From NCBI RefSeq assembly GCF_002100145.1, contig NZ_JXQD01000002.1, forward strand, positions 1 to 64,000: a stretch of 64,000 nucleotides of DNA. The letters are read 5' to 3'. Below the pieces are notes generated by a model that saw only the letters and a program-made list of their open reading frames with translations, had not been told where the DNA came from and ran no database searches. The position numbers were made by a program, and so were the translations under genes. Position 1 is the first letter of the stretch. Each line of letters starts with the position of its first letter. Positions 7,591 to 16,500 of this stretch are shown here, piece by piece. This stretch comes from Vibrio sp. qd031. Lineage in GTDB: Bacteria > Pseudomonadota > Gammaproteobacteria > Enterobacterales > Vibrionaceae.

Positions 7591-8498
7591 CTTTCAGCCC
7601 ACTTCTCTAGAGCTAATACCAAAATTATGGCGACAGACATCATTAATACGGCAATGAGGATCTGAGATGGATTACCGGTTAACGCTTCAAACTGCTGAGG
7701 GGTAAGATTCTCTTGGATTAACGGCACCTGTTCGCCACTCGAATTGGTTCGAAATGACAGAGTCTGTTTCCATGGCCAGATTTTTGGCAAAGTGCCAATC
7801 ATCAACCCCACCAAAAATGTGAGGGTAATAGCGCGGTATTGCTTAAGTAACCAAGACAGTAGGTGCGAGAATGATAGTAGGCCAATCACGCAACCTGACG
7901 CGAACAAAAGTAAGCTCACAATGTCGAAGCTCTTCACTGCGGCTAATATGGGCGCATACATGCCAAGCAATAGCAAAATAAAGCTTCCAGAGATACCAGG
8001 CAATATCATGGCACTAATCGCGATTGAGCCCGCAATGACAATATTGAGGCTGGTTGGATCCATGGATAACGGATTTAAAATGGTGATGCTGTAGGCAAAA
8101 AACATCCCTACGGGCAACGCCATCCATTGCGCTAAATGAGCGATTTTAACCTGCCGTAGAATGTGCCACACCGACACCATGATAAGACCAAAAAAGAACG
8201 ACCACACGGGAATAGGGTGCGTATCTAACGCCCAAGTGATCCCTTTAGCTAAGGTTAATATACTTAATAAGATGCCACTAAACAGCGCAAGTAGAAAAGG
8301 GCCATTGATGTAATTGAATGCGGCTCTAAACCCTTCTTTTTTCCACATCACTAGCACTTTGGGAGATATTCGTCGAATGCTGTCGAGTAGGGTATCGTAG
8401 ATACCGGTTATGAAGGCAATGGTTCCACCCGATACACCAGGAACGACATCGGCTGCGCCCATCGCCATACCCTTAAAAAACGTATTTAAATAGTTCAT
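7587..8498 (-). CDS. DUF368 family polyprenyl-phosphate transporter (PopT-like)
   Basis: The 303-residue polytopic membrane protein opens with FFKGMAMGAADVVPGVSGGT, the DUF368 signature, which recurs in degenerate form as ILPGISGSFILLLLGMY in the second half, as expected for an inverted-repeat transporter. About eight to ten membrane helices are seen. DUF368 proteins, including one from Vibrio cholerae, have been reported to return undecaprenyl phosphate across the membrane for cell-wall synthesis. The stop overlaps the next gene (ATGA). Confidence 0.85.
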   Translation of the reverse strand: MNYLNTFFKGMAMGAADVVPGVSGGTIAFITGIYDTLLDSIRRISPKVLVMWKKEGFRAAFNYINGPFLLALFSGILLSILTLAKGITWALDTHPIPVWSFFFGLIMVSVWHILRQVKIAHLAQWMALPVGMFFAYSITILNPLSMDPTSLNIVIAGSIAISAMILPGISGSFILLLLGMYAPILAAVKSFDIVSLLLFASGCVIGLLSFSHLLSWLLKQYRAITLTFLVGLMIGTLPKIWPWKQTLSFRTNSSGEQVPLIQENLTPQQFEALTGNPSQILIAVLMMSVAIILVLALEKWAER

Positions 8499-8613
8499 CT
8501 AAAAAGAATTACCAGCTAACAAAGGTGATTGTCAAAAGAATACTCGGGTCTTTGGGTTCAGTCTGTCTCATTAAACGAAAAATTAGATCCCAAGACGGTT
8601 ATATTACTGAATG

Positions 8614-8646
8614 CAAAAAAAAACGCCCTGACTATATCAGGGCGTT
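8614..8646 (-). terminator. Intrinsic terminator of the peptidase gene
   Basis: AACGCCCTGA and TCAGGGCGTT form a ten-base perfect stem with a five-base loop, followed on the minus strand by eight T. It stands 20 bases after the stop of the M20 peptidase gene. Confidence 0.9.
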
Positions 8647-8665
8647 ATTGATTTAGGAATCTAGA

Positions 8666-9775
8666 TCACGATTTACTAAGGTAACTGGTTAAGAATTGAG
8701 TGATTTTTTCCATATCATCAATGGCAATGTACTCTTCAGTGGTGTGGACTTTTGCCATGCCAGTCGAAAGATTCGCCGTGACCAATCCTTTTTCGTTGAA
8801 TATATTTGCGTCGCTACCACCGCCAGTGGACGCCAGTAGAGGTTCGATATCCAGCGCCGTAAAGGAGGTCATCAGTTTTTGAATGAACGGATGGTCATGC
8901 TCGATGTGGAACGCGTTGTACGAACGAGAAGACTCGATGTCAATGTCGGCGCCGTGACACGATGCTGCCTTTTCGAACGTTGCAACCATATGGTCTACTT
9001 GCTCGGCAAGTTTTTGGTCATTGAGAGAACGAGCTTCCGCTTCAATGTATAAGCTCGGCATCACAACGTTGGTCGCTTCACCACCACGAACAACACCAAT
9101 GTTTGCCGTCGTTTCTTCGTCGATGCGAGAAAGGTTCATTTGCGCGATGGCATCGGCGGCAACGGTTAAAGCGTTAATGCCCGTTTCTGGGGCTAAGCCA
9201 GCGTGGGCAGGTTTACCAGTGATGGTAACTTTTAAGTTTTGTTGCCCAGGTGCAGTAGTAATAATGGTGCCAATAGGGCCGCCTGAATCAAGCACGATAG
9301 CTTGCTGCGACTCAATTTTGCTCATATCGTAATGCTTTGAACCGTGAAGGCCGCCTTCTTCATATACGGTGAAGGCCAATTCTAGCGTTTGGTGTTCAAG
9401 GTTATTGGCTTGCAGAATACGAACCGCTTCCATAATTGCTGCAATCCCAGACTTGTCGTCACCGCCTAATATGGTGTTTCCCTTCGAGCGAATGATGCCG
9501 TCTTCAATAATAGGCTCAATGGACTGCCCAGGAGCGACTGTATCCATGTGCGCACTCACCACGACACTACCTTCCAATTTCCCCGGTAACTTTGCGTAGA
9601 TATTGAAGCCATTTGAAATGTCACTTGGTACAGGCAGAGCAGTTACGTCAAACCCTAGCTCAGTGAGCTCTTTATCAAGCGTGGTAGCAATGGCAAGCTC
9701 GTTACCTGATTCACTGTCGATTTTTACTAACGAGATGAAATGGTCAACTAGACGGTCACGGTTAATTGAAATCAT
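8666..9775 (-). CDS. M20 family metallopeptidase, PepT-like
   Basis: The protein (369 residues) has the M20/M28-type dizinc site: HMDTV near residue 76, GGDDKSG near residue 103, the catalytic EEGG near residue 138, and the late ASTGGGSDANIF. The dimerisation (lid) domain with GKPAHAGLAPETG lies in the middle. The order and spacing resemble the peptidase T-like subgroup, which removes N-terminal residues from tripeptides in the cytoplasm. It is a single gene with its own terminator, divergent from the rimL-like gene. Confidence 0.85.
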   Translation of the reverse strand: MISINRDRLVDHFISLVKIDSESGNELAIATTLDKELTELGFDVTALPVPSDISNGFNIYAKLPGKLEGSVVVSAHMDTVAPGQSIEPIIEDGIIRSKGNTILGGDDKSGIAAIMEAVRILQANNLEHQTLELAFTVYEEGGLHGSKHYDMSKIESQQAIVLDSGGPIGTIITTAPGQQNLKVTITGKPAHAGLAPETGINALTVAADAIAQMNLSRIDEETTANIGVVRGGEATNVVMPSLYIEAEARSLNDQKLAEQVDHMVATFEKAASCHGADIDIESSRSYNAFHIEHDHPFIQKLMTSFTALDIEPLLASTGGGSDANIFNEKGLVTANLSTGMAKVHTTEEYIAIDDMEKITQFLTSYLSKS

Positions 9776-9936
9776 ATTGGCGATTGGCCTCTTTTAATGG
9801 TGTGGAGCAATTTGTATGACTATTACTTAACGCGAGTCGTGCGTGCAAGGTCATGCGCTGGATCAATAATTGTCTCTAAATTGCATTTGTTTAACCGATG
9901 GATTACTTTGAGCTAACCGCAGTTATGGAATGACTT

Positions 9937-10488
9937 ATGTTTTCTTACACAATTGACAATGATTTAGAGCTACAGCTGATTCACCCTACGTTCGCGCCAA
10001 CGATACATCGACTCGTTTCTGCGCAGAGAGAGTACTTATCTCAATGGTTATTATGGCCTCCACACTGTACAAAAGAGGAACATTTCAGCGCTTTTATCGA
10101 ACAATCTTTACACGACTACGCCTCTCAAAAATCCATGGTGTGTTCGATTTTTTATCAAGGCGAATTCGTCGGTAATATTTCGTTTAACAGTGTGTCGTTT
10201 ACACTAAAAAAAGCAGAAATTGGCTACTGGCTTTCGCAAGAGAAGCAAGGGCTAGGCATCATGAGCAGAGCCGTGAATGCCATGTTAGACATTGCTTTCG
10301 TAAAGATGGAACTGGCTGTGGTGACGATTGCTGCCGCAACCGAGAATAGGAATAGTCGACGAGTCGCTGAGCGCTTAGGCTTTCAGTTACAAGGGACCTT
10401 GCCTCATTGCGAAAATTTTAACGGTAGGTTAGTCGATCATGCCATTTACTCTATTAAACGAGATGATTGGCTTAACGCGTCGCAGTGA
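9937..10488 (+). CDS. RimJ/RimL-type ribosomal protein N-acetyltransferase
   Basis: The frame of 183 residues follows the RimL branch of GNAT enzymes: LQLIHPTFAPTIHRLVSAQR at the start, GNISFNSVSFTLKKAEIGYW with the following QGLGIMSRAV acetyl-CoA loop, and NSRRVAERLGFQLQGTL near residue 140. RimL acetylates the N-terminal serine of L7/L12; other members have different targets, so the assignment to rimL itself is not certain. It is a lone plus-strand gene. Confidence 0.8.
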   Translation: MFSYTIDNDLELQLIHPTFAPTIHRLVSAQREYLSQWLLWPPHCTKEEHFSAFIEQSLHDYASQKSMVCSIFYQGEFVGNISFNSVSFTLKKAEIGYWLSQEKQGLGIMSRAVNAMLDIAFVKMELAVVTIAAATENRNSRRVAERLGFQLQGTLPHCENFNGRLVDHAIYSIKRDDWLNASQ

Positions 10489-10538
10489 TTTTGAAACAAG
10501 AGACACAATACTTGTGATGCGTCATCTCAAATAGAGAA

Positions 10539-10557
10539 AGCCCTCATAAAGAGGGCT
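10539..10557. terminator. Bidirectional terminator-like hairpin
   Basis: AGCCCTC and GAGGGCT pair around the loop ATAAA between the convergent rimL-like and M14 peptidase genes. The T tracts are weak on both sides. Confidence 0.55.
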
Positions 10558-10563
10558 CTCAAG

Positions 10564-11478
10564 TTACATTTGCTTCGAAAGGTATTTCAGTGCGCCTTCA
10601 ATCGCTGCCACTTGAGCTAAATTGCAGTTGTTTGCATCAACCTTAGGACTATCAGGATAAACCTCCGTCGTGGTGCAAAAACGAGCGCCAGACAGACCTG
10701 CACACAGTGACAGGGCTTTGAGTGGGTAACGGATAACACCTTCTTGCACAACGTCCGAGCCAATGATCTGATTATTATGATCGGCTGGCGCAATATGAGT
10801 AACCTCACGGACACTGTCAATAATTGCCTGTTGCAGTGAGTCACAAGGCGCGTCACTGTTATCTACTGTATAAAATCCATCTGGAATCATACCCGCTTCA
10901 TACTCTTTCCCATCGCGAGCTGCCAGTGCCGGACGAAACTCAGTTTCATCTGAATCTGTGGTTTCGTGGAGATCGAAGTGCGCATAAACCTCGGTAGAAA
11001 GAGCGGCAACCATCTCCATTAAGTAGGCGGACTCTTCTGAGGGGGAGTCGATGTAGAACGAACGATTCGGATCAATGGCGTTTGGGTTCCAGCGATTGAT
11101 CACTTCATAGCTCCAAGGGCTCACGCACGGCACAATGACAAAGTTAAATAAAGCGTCATAGTGCTGAGCCGTTTGTTTAGCAAACAGTAACGCACCTTGA
11201 ACACCACTTGTTTCATAGCCGTGCACACCGCCAGTTATGAGGATGGTGGGGAGGTCCTTTATCCAATTTTTTGACTTAAGGACCATCAGCGGATAACGGT
11301 CAGCATCAATGGGGAGAGCGCCATATTGCTCTACAGTGTACGTATCAGACAGTTGATTAAGCGGCTCCAACACTTCTTTTAGATAACTTCTTTTAATGCT
11401 TTGCGACTCAAACCATTGAGATTTATTTGCGGCGGTCCAAGGGGTATTGGCTGTTCCAATTGGGTAAAAGTGTGTCAT
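10564..11478 (-). CDS. M14 family metallocarboxypeptidase-like protein
   Basis: The 304-residue protein contains GGVHGYETSG near residue 82 (zinc ligands His and Glu of the HxxE motif), the substrate-carboxylate region NPNAIDPNRSF near residue 131 and FDLHETTDSDE near residue 167 with the third zinc His. This is the M14/succinylglutamate desuccinylase fold. Whether it cleaves peptides or deacylates amino acids cannot be read from sequence. No signal peptide is seen, so it should be cytoplasmic. Confidence 0.78.
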   Translation of the reverse strand: MTHFYPIGTANTPWTAANKSQWFESQSIKRSYLKEVLEPLNQLSDTYTVEQYGALPIDADRYPLMVLKSKNWIKDLPTILITGGVHGYETSGVQGALLFAKQTAQHYDALFNFVIVPCVSPWSYEVINRWNPNAIDPNRSFYIDSPSEESAYLMEMVAALSTEVYAHFDLHETTDSDETEFRPALAARDGKEYEAGMIPDGFYTVDNSDAPCDSLQQAIIDSVREVTHIAPADHNNQIIGSDVVQEGVIRYPLKALSLCAGLSGARFCTTTEVYPDSPKVDANNCNLAQVAAIEGALKYLSKQM

Positions 11479-11592
11479 GGCAATACTTTATTTTAGTTGA
11501 GTTATGGTTAGCATATCAGCATTTGTTTTGATTAAGGTAAAACTGAGGTGAATGTTTTACAATACAGCGATCTTAATTAAAAGGACTTGGCT

Positions 11593-12777
11593 TTGCTTTT
11601 ATTTAATCTTAAAGCGCAATATTTTTCGGTCAGCGTGTTACTCGCGACTAGTTTAGTGTCGACGGCACTCTATGCAGACGATATAACGCCTATCTTTGAG
11701 CATGAGCCAAATGCAGTGACGGGTGCCATGGACGATGTGATGGCAGTATTTGGCGCCGAGGAACAATATGACGAGTCAGCAGGTATGGACTCAAGTTACA
11801 TCCCCGCCATTTACTACACACCAGAAAAAGGTGCAGGTATTGGTCTTTTATACGTTGGCTTGTATGGAAGTACACATGGCGGAACGACTCAGCCATCTAC
11901 ATTGATCTTAAACCCTTATTACTCGTCAAATGGCTCGAAGGGTATCACCATCGAAAACCGACACTTTTATCCAAACGATTCTCACCGGTTGTATCTAGAT
12001 ATGGAGATTTACGATGATGCTGGTGCGTATTATGGCGTGGGTTATCAACAAGGTCAGGACCAAAATAACCGACTCAATTTCGCTGAGCGAGCGTTTATCG
12101 CAGAACCTTCATGGCTAAAACGAGTGGCGAATAACTACTTCTTAGGTGTTGGGTTGAACTACAACAGCACGCGCGCGACAGACTTCTCAGCAGAAATGGA
12201 TGGAGAGGATATGAGTCATGCTGTGGATCTCTATCCTAACGTAAGCTGGGGCGGCTCAATAAGCGGCGTGTATGACTCACGCGACAATGTGGCGAACTCT
12301 ACGCAAGGCGTTCTATTTGATTTGCAAGCTGGTGCTTATCACTCGTCTGAAACGGACAAATGGTTTGGGGAGTACAGCGCCGAATACGCTCAGTATCATG
12401 CATTGGGATCCTTTCCTGGTCTACTTGCATGGCAAGTACAAGGAGAGTTTACTAGTGGAGAGGTGCCTTGGAACCGACTACCAGACCTTGGCGGGGATAA
12501 TGCCATGAGAGGTTACCTAAAAGGGCGGTACAGAGATAACCAAATGACAATGACCCAAGTGGAGTATCGAGTACCCGTTTATTGGCGCTTAGGTATGGTG
12601 TTTTGGGGCGGAGTAGGCTCCGTAGCACCAGAAGTAAATCAATTGGGTGACAATGTGCTTACAACCTATGGAACCGGTTTTCGTTTTGCCATCAAAGATA
12701 AAGTTAATGTTCGGGCCGACATTGGGTTTGCTGAAGATGAAACAGCCTTTTATTTCCACGTGAATGAAGTCTTCTAA
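11593..12777 (+). CDS. BamA/TamA family (Omp85) outer membrane beta-barrel protein
   Basis: A signal peptide ending near YADD is followed by about 370 residues of alternating amphipathic strands. The C-terminal half has the Omp85 features: YDSRDNVANSTQGVLFDLQAG and DNAMRGYLKGRYRD, the latter holding the lid-loop RGY motif, and the chain ends in aromatic VF typical of outer-membrane barrels. No POTRA repeats are present, so it is a barrel-only member of unknown role. Two TTG codons, 11587 and 11593, could start it; the second has AGGA seven bases upstream and is preferred. Confidence 0.78.
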   Translation: MLLFNLKAQYFSVSVLLATSLVSTALYADDITPIFEHEPNAVTGAMDDVMAVFGAEEQYDESAGMDSSYIPAIYYTPEKGAGIGLLYVGLYGSTHGGTTQPSTLILNPYYSSNGSKGITIENRHFYPNDSHRLYLDMEIYDDAGAYYGVGYQQGQDQNNRLNFAERAFIAEPSWLKRVANNYFLGVGLNYNSTRATDFSAEMDGEDMSHAVDLYPNVSWGGSISGVYDSRDNVANSTQGVLFDLQAGAYHSSETDKWFGEYSAEYAQYHALGSFPGLLAWQVQGEFTSGEVPWNRLPDLGGDNAMRGYLKGRYRDNQMTMTQVEYRVPVYWRLGMVFWGGVGSVAPEVNQLGDNVLTTYGTGFRFAIKDKVNVRADIGFAEDETAFYFHVNEVF

Positions 12778-12880
12778 GGTCTCTTGTGTATTGCATTATG
12801 CAACAATGGCGCCGCATAATGCAATTACAACTGTAAGTATTATGTAACCAGATGAATAAAATGTTAATATAGCTCAAATA

Positions 12881-12899
12881 TCGCTCAATAATTGAGCGA
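12881..12899. promoter_or_regulatory. Perfect 9+1+9 palindrome, candidate operator
   Basis: TCGCTCAAT-A-ATTGAGCGA is symmetric over nine bases on each side of a single base. It lies about 100 bases after the barrel gene and just ahead of a structured stretch with a terminator. The size fits an operator for a dimeric repressor, but the regulator is unknown. Confidence 0.45.
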
Positions 12900-12904
12900 A
12901 TATC

Positions 12905-13069
12905 GTTTGTAATTATTGGCACAGTTTATGAATATATATCAGTGACTTCGATAATCTTATTGTTGAAGTCACCTAGCCAACTGACGTTGTTAGTGAATGT
13001 ACATTGTTCACACAATAGGTCGAATAGACTTAATCGAACCAATCGCAAATTAGCGGTTGGTTTTTTTTT
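12905..13069 (+). ncRNA. Candidate small RNA with hairpins and terminator
   Basis: The 383-base gap between the barrel gene and ppnP holds a series of structures but no reading frame of note. A long hairpin has arms GTGACTTC and GAAGTCAC (12942-12972, extended by weaker pairs), a smaller one has GTGAA/TTCAC near 12993-13011, and a strong intrinsic terminator closes the series. The terminator is 260 bases from the upstream stop, far for a normal gene end, so an independent transcript is plausible. The 5' end is a guess. Confidence 0.4.
13037..13069 (+). terminator. Strong intrinsic terminator upstream of ppnP
   Basis: AACCAATCGC and GCGGTTGGTT form a ten-base stem (one G-T pair) with a six-base loop, then a run of T. 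It ends either a small RNA or a long 3' tail of the barrel gene transcript. Confidence 0.88.
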
Positions 13070-13160
13070 GCCTGATTTTTAGAGTGATCAATCGTTGTCC
13101 GTTGAGTTTGACGTTTATTTGATATACAAATGAGGGGTTACAAACAATCAAGGAAGAGAA

Positions 13161-13442
13161 GTGATTAAGCATAATACGTATTTTGATGGTGGTGTTCAGT
13201 CTTTAGGTTTTACTCAGCAAAGTGACCCTAAAAGCGTCGGAGTGATGATGCCAGGTGAGTATCGCTTCGATACAGCGGCTGCAGAAAAAATGAGTGTCAT
13301 TAGCGGCGCATTGACGATAAAACTTGAAGGTGCTAACGAGTGGACGACTTTTGCGGACGGTCAAAGCTTTAATGTAGAAGAAAACTCCTATTTTGATCTA
13401 AAGGTTGAGCAACCCACAGCTTACTTGTGTGAGTACTTATAA
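13161..13442 (+). CDS. ppnP: Pyrimidine/purine nucleoside phosphorylase PpnP
   Basis: The 93-residue protein is a single cupin-like barrel of the DUF1255/YaiE family, with YFDGGVQSLGF at the start, the conserved VGVMMPGEYRF near residue 28 and the end LCEYL. PpnP splits nucleosides with phosphate to a base and ribose-1-phosphate in the cytoplasm. The GTG start is preceded by AAGGAAGAG. It is a single gene bounded by terminators on both sides. Confidence 0.92.
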   Translation: MIKHNTYFDGGVQSLGFTQQSDPKSVGVMMPGEYRFDTAAAEKMSVISGALTIKLEGANEWTTFADGQSFNVEENSYFDLKVEQPTAYLCEYL

Positions 13443-13458
13443 ACAGCACATTGATATT

Positions 13459-13481
13459 AAAAGGCCGAAAGGCCTTTTTTT
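13459..13481 (+). terminator. Terminator of ppnP
   Basis: AAAAGGCC-GAAA-GGCCTTTT is a stable tetraloop hairpin followed by T residues, 17 bases after the ppnP stop. Confidence 0.93.
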
Positions 13482-13565
13482 GTGTCTCCCACTTAGACAC
13501 CACTGTTCGAGTCATTGGTTTTTCACCGTTGCTGCTAATACTTACGAATGAGAGTACCGCATTCT

Positions 13566-13580
13566 GCATTCGATTGGTGC
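13566..13580. promoter_or_regulatory. Candidate NtrC binding site
   Basis: GCAT-N7-GTGC fits the NtrC core pattern GCAC-N7-GTGC at seven of eight positions. It lies about 95 bases upstream of a sigma-54-type element. A weaker second half (TTGCACC near 13604) lies between them. Confidence 0.4.
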
Positions 13581-13675
13581 ACTTTAACGCACTGTCAATG
13601 ATTTGTTGCACCATTGTGATGTTTTGTGTTTAATGTTAAATCAGTAAGTTGTTGTATTATAACGTTATGATATTA

Positions 13676-13691
13676 TGGCATGAGATTGGCA
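13676..13691 (+). promoter_or_regulatory. Candidate sigma-54 promoter of the FNT gene
   Basis: TGGCATGAGATTGGCA has the invariant GG-N10-GC spacing and a good -24 half (TGGCAT); the -12 half is less typical. It is 62 bases before the FNT start codon. Confidence 0.5.
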
Positions 13692-13752
13692 ATACCCTGT
13701 TTAGTAACAAGATGTTCCAGATGAGATCGACGGACTAACAGGGAGAGTTAAC

Positions 13753-14592
13753 ATGTCCTATATTGAACCAAAAGAGTTTGCCACCAAAATGGTTGATGCT
13801 GGCGAACAAAAAATCTTTATGTCGACCAAAGATACACTAGTTAGGGCTTTTATGGCGGGAGCGATACTCGGGTTAGCAGCCTTTTTCGCCATTACTGTTA
13901 TTGTACAAACTGGCATGCCAATAGTGGGAGCAATGTTGTTCCCTGTCGGGTTTATCATGCTATATCTAATGAAGTTTGACTTGCTAACCGGTGTGTTTAC
14001 GCTGGTACCGCTTGCAGTACTTAACAAGCGTGCAGGGTGTACTGTCGATCAAATGCTACGAAACTGGGGATTAGTCTTTGTTGGCAACTTCGCTGGTGCG
14101 TTAACCGTGGCCTTTTTTGCTTCTTTCATTTTGACATACGGTTACAACACAGATGGCGGAACATTAGCGGCCAAAGTAAGTTCAATTGGTGAGTCTCGTA
14201 CACTTGGCTATCAGGAGCACGGATTTGCGGGCTGGATGACCATTTTCATTCGCGGCATGTTATGTAACTGGATGGTGTCAATGGGTGTTGTTGGCGCGAT
14301 GATTTCTACATCTGTGAGCGGAAAAATGGCTGCGATGTGGATGCCGGTTATGCTGTTCTTCTTTATGGGCTTTGAACACTCGATTGTTAACATGTTCTTG
14401 TTCCCGTTCTCAATGATTATGGGTGGCGAATTTACGGTTGTTGACTACTTTATTTGGAACGAGATCCCTACAGCCCTAGGTAATCTTGTTGGTGGCTTCT
14501 TACTGGTTGGTTTACCACTTTACTGGACGCACGTAAAAACCAATCCTGTGCGCAAGGTTAACACAACGGCAAAAGCAAGCTTGTCTTCATAA
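13753..14592 (+). CDS. Formate/nitrite transporter (FNT/NirC family)
   Basis: The 279-residue protein has six membrane helices and the FNT family signatures: MKFDLLTGVFTLVPLA with the following conserved NWGLVFVGNFAGAL, and GFEHSIVNMFLFP in the second half holding the central His of the pore. FNT channels pass formate, nitrite or hydrosulfide. The downstream gene is a PP2C-kinase fusion and the upstream region has sigma-54/NtrC-like elements. This fits nitrite handling in nitrogen assimilation better than formate export in fermentation, but substrate choice is an inference. Confidence 0.85.
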   Translation: MSYIEPKEFATKMVDAGEQKIFMSTKDTLVRAFMAGAILGLAAFFAITVIVQTGMPIVGAMLFPVGFIMLYLMKFDLLTGVFTLVPLAVLNKRAGCTVDQMLRNWGLVFVGNFAGALTVAFFASFILTYGYNTDGGTLAAKVSSIGESRTLGYQEHGFAGWMTIFIRGMLCNWMVSMGVVGAMISTSVSGKMAAMWMPVMLFFFMGFEHSIVNMFLFPFSMIMGGEFTVVDYFIWNEIPTALGNLVGGFLLVGLPLYWTHVKTNPVRKVNTTAKASLSS

Positions 14593-14618
14593 TAGCGACC
14601 GCTTTGCGATTAATTAAG

Positions 14619-14638
14619 AAGGGGCATTGCCCCTTTTT
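14619..14638 (+). terminator. Terminator between the FNT gene and the PP2C-kinase gene
   Basis: AAGGGGC-ATT-GCCCCTT followed by TTT. Read-through would be needed for the next gene to share the promoter of the FNT gene. Confidence 0.85.
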
Positions 14639-14674
14639 CTATTTTCATTGCTACCTAAAGTGCTAGGAGGCCTA

Positions 14675-16399
14675 TTGAGTCAGTCGTTAGAGTTATACGT
14701 TGGAAGCGCGACCAATAAGGGTAATAAACCGGTCAATCAAGATGCGATTGTTTCGGTAATCCCTAAAGAGCCGGTAATTCAAAATAAAGGGGCCGTTTTT
14801 GCCGTTGCAGATGGTATTAGCAGTAGTTTAGTCAGTGACCAAGCGAGTCAAACTGCGGTTGCCGCCCTCGCTAATGACTATTATTCGACTCCAGACGCTT
14901 GGTCTACAAAAAACTCGGCGCTTAAAGTGATAAGTGCGACAAACGCATGGTTGCATGCGCAATCGATGAAAACAGAGTCGCGGTTTGATTTAAATACCGG
15001 TTATGTGTGCACGCTAAGTGCGTTAATTATTAAATCTCATACTGCGTATATATTTCATTGTGGCGACAGTCGTATCTATCATTTGGCAGCGCCATTACAA
15101 GATAAACACGCAATTCTTACTCAGTTAACTCAAGATCATCGAACCTATCAAACAACTCAGAGCTATCTTGCTAACGCAATGGGTTTGCATTCGCAGATAC
15201 ATCTAGATTTCCATGAACAGTCTATTTCTGTCGGAGACTCGTTTCTGTTGGCCAGCGACGGCGTGTTTGATTTTGTGTCAGAGCAAGATATTGTTGATTT
15301 AATGAGCCAACTGTCCGCCCACGACTGTGCACAGCAACTAGTGAGTTTGGCGTTAAAAAATGGAAGCAATGATAACCTTAGCGCGGTGGTGGTTGAGGTT
15401 AAACAACTACCTAGTGCCAGCTTTCATGAATTGCAAATGCAAGGGCTTAAAGCACCAAAACAGGCCGCTGTCGGTCATTCCATTGATGGCTTTGAGCTGA
15501 TTCGAGAATTGTATGTCAGTAGTCGAAGTCACGTATTTTTAGCATCACGGAAACAGGAAAATGACGACAGGCTATACGCACTGAAAGTTTTGTCGACAGA
15601 ACTGAGCCATGATCAAACAGCGATTGAAGCGCTGTTGATGGAAGAGTGGGTAGGGCAGCGAGTACGAAACCCACATTTATTGTCCTTTCCCAAACTGGAC
15701 GCCCCAAAAACGGCTTTGTATGTTGTCAGTGACTTTATAAAAGGGAGCACATTGGAGCGTTGGATGCTCGACAACCCAGAGCCAGACTTAGAGTCAGTGC
15801 GTCGAATAGTGGCGCAGGTTGCAAAGGGACTCCAAGCTATGCACCGACAAGAAATGGTCCATCAAGACCTTCGTCCTGCCAATATCATGATTGACGCGCA
15901 AGGCACGGTGATGCTGGTTGATTTTGGTGCTACTCGTGTGGCTGGACTTGTCGAAACAGATACTAGACCATCATTAATCATGGGCACGGCGCAGTACAGC
16001 GCACCTGAGTACTTTTTGGGAGATGTTGGTAGCAGTCAATCGGATCTGTTTTCTTTAGCCGTTATCACCTACCAGATGCTGACAGGAAAGCTACCTTATG
16101 GAACAGGCATAGCGAAATGCCACACGTCCAAGCAATTGCAGAGTCTCCAGTATGTGCCACTAGCAAGCCATAGGGATGATGTTCCTAACTGGGTGGACTA
16201 CTGCATTAAAAAGGGCTGTGATTTACGACCTGACAAAAGGCAGTTAGAAGTGTCGGAGTTTGTGAGTGAGTTAGAGGCGCCAAGTTTGGACAGTCGTCAG
16301 CACCGCGCATTACCGATAATTGAAAAAAATCCAATCATGTTTTGGCAACGCTGCTGTTTGGTACTGTTTGTGATGTTACTTGTGGCATTGTGGCATTGA
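14675..16399 (+). CDS. Bifunctional PP2C phosphatase / serine-threonine kinase, membrane-tethered
   Basis: The N-terminal ~245 residues are a PP2C phosphatase (NKPVNQDA, FAVADGISSS, FHCGDSRIY, LLASDGVFDF and GSNDNLSAVVV are metal- and phosphate-site motifs). Residues ~270-545 form a Hanks-type kinase with ALKVLS (lysine), MVHQDLRPANIMI (catalytic loop) and VDFGATR. The chain ends in one hydrophobic segment (LVLFVMLLVALW), a likely C-terminal anchor. Such fusions neighbour nitrate/nitrite assimilation genes in several gammaproteobacteria. A TTG at 14627 opens the frame earlier but lies inside a terminator; the TTG at 14675 has AGGAGG five bases before it and is chosen (574 residues). Confidence 0.88.
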   Translation: MSQSLELYVGSATNKGNKPVNQDAIVSVIPKEPVIQNKGAVFAVADGISSSLVSDQASQTAVAALANDYYSTPDAWSTKNSALKVISATNAWLHAQSMKTESRFDLNTGYVCTLSALIIKSHTAYIFHCGDSRIYHLAAPLQDKHAILTQLTQDHRTYQTTQSYLANAMGLHSQIHLDFHEQSISVGDSFLLASDGVFDFVSEQDIVDLMSQLSAHDCAQQLVSLALKNGSNDNLSAVVVEVKQLPSASFHELQMQGLKAPKQAAVGHSIDGFELIRELYVSSRSHVFLASRKQENDDRLYALKVLSTELSHDQTAIEALLMEEWVGQRVRNPHLLSFPKLDAPKTALYVVSDFIKGSTLERWMLDNPEPDLESVRRIVAQVAKGLQAMHRQEMVHQDLRPANIMIDAQGTVMLVDFGATRVAGLVETDTRPSLIMGTAQYSAPEYFLGDVGSSQSDLFSLAVITYQMLTGKLPYGTGIAKCHTSKQLQSLQYVPLASHRDDVPNWVDYCIKKGCDLRPDKRQLEVSEFVSELEAPSLDSRQHRALPIIEKNPIMFWQRCCLVLFVMLLVALWH

Positions 16400-16445
16400 A
16401 GAAGCGGTGAGTTTGTCATTCAGTTTACCCAGATAAATGAATAAA

Positions 16446-16466
16446 TGGGAGGCGCTAGGCCTCCCA
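16446..16466. terminator. Bidirectional terminator-like hairpin
   Basis: TGGGAGGC and GCCTCCCA pair around a five-base loop between the convergent kinase and phoX genes. T tracts are poor on both strands. Confidence 0.55.
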
Positions 16467-16500
16467 TAGTATATTAAGGTTTTATCCGTTACATCTTGTT

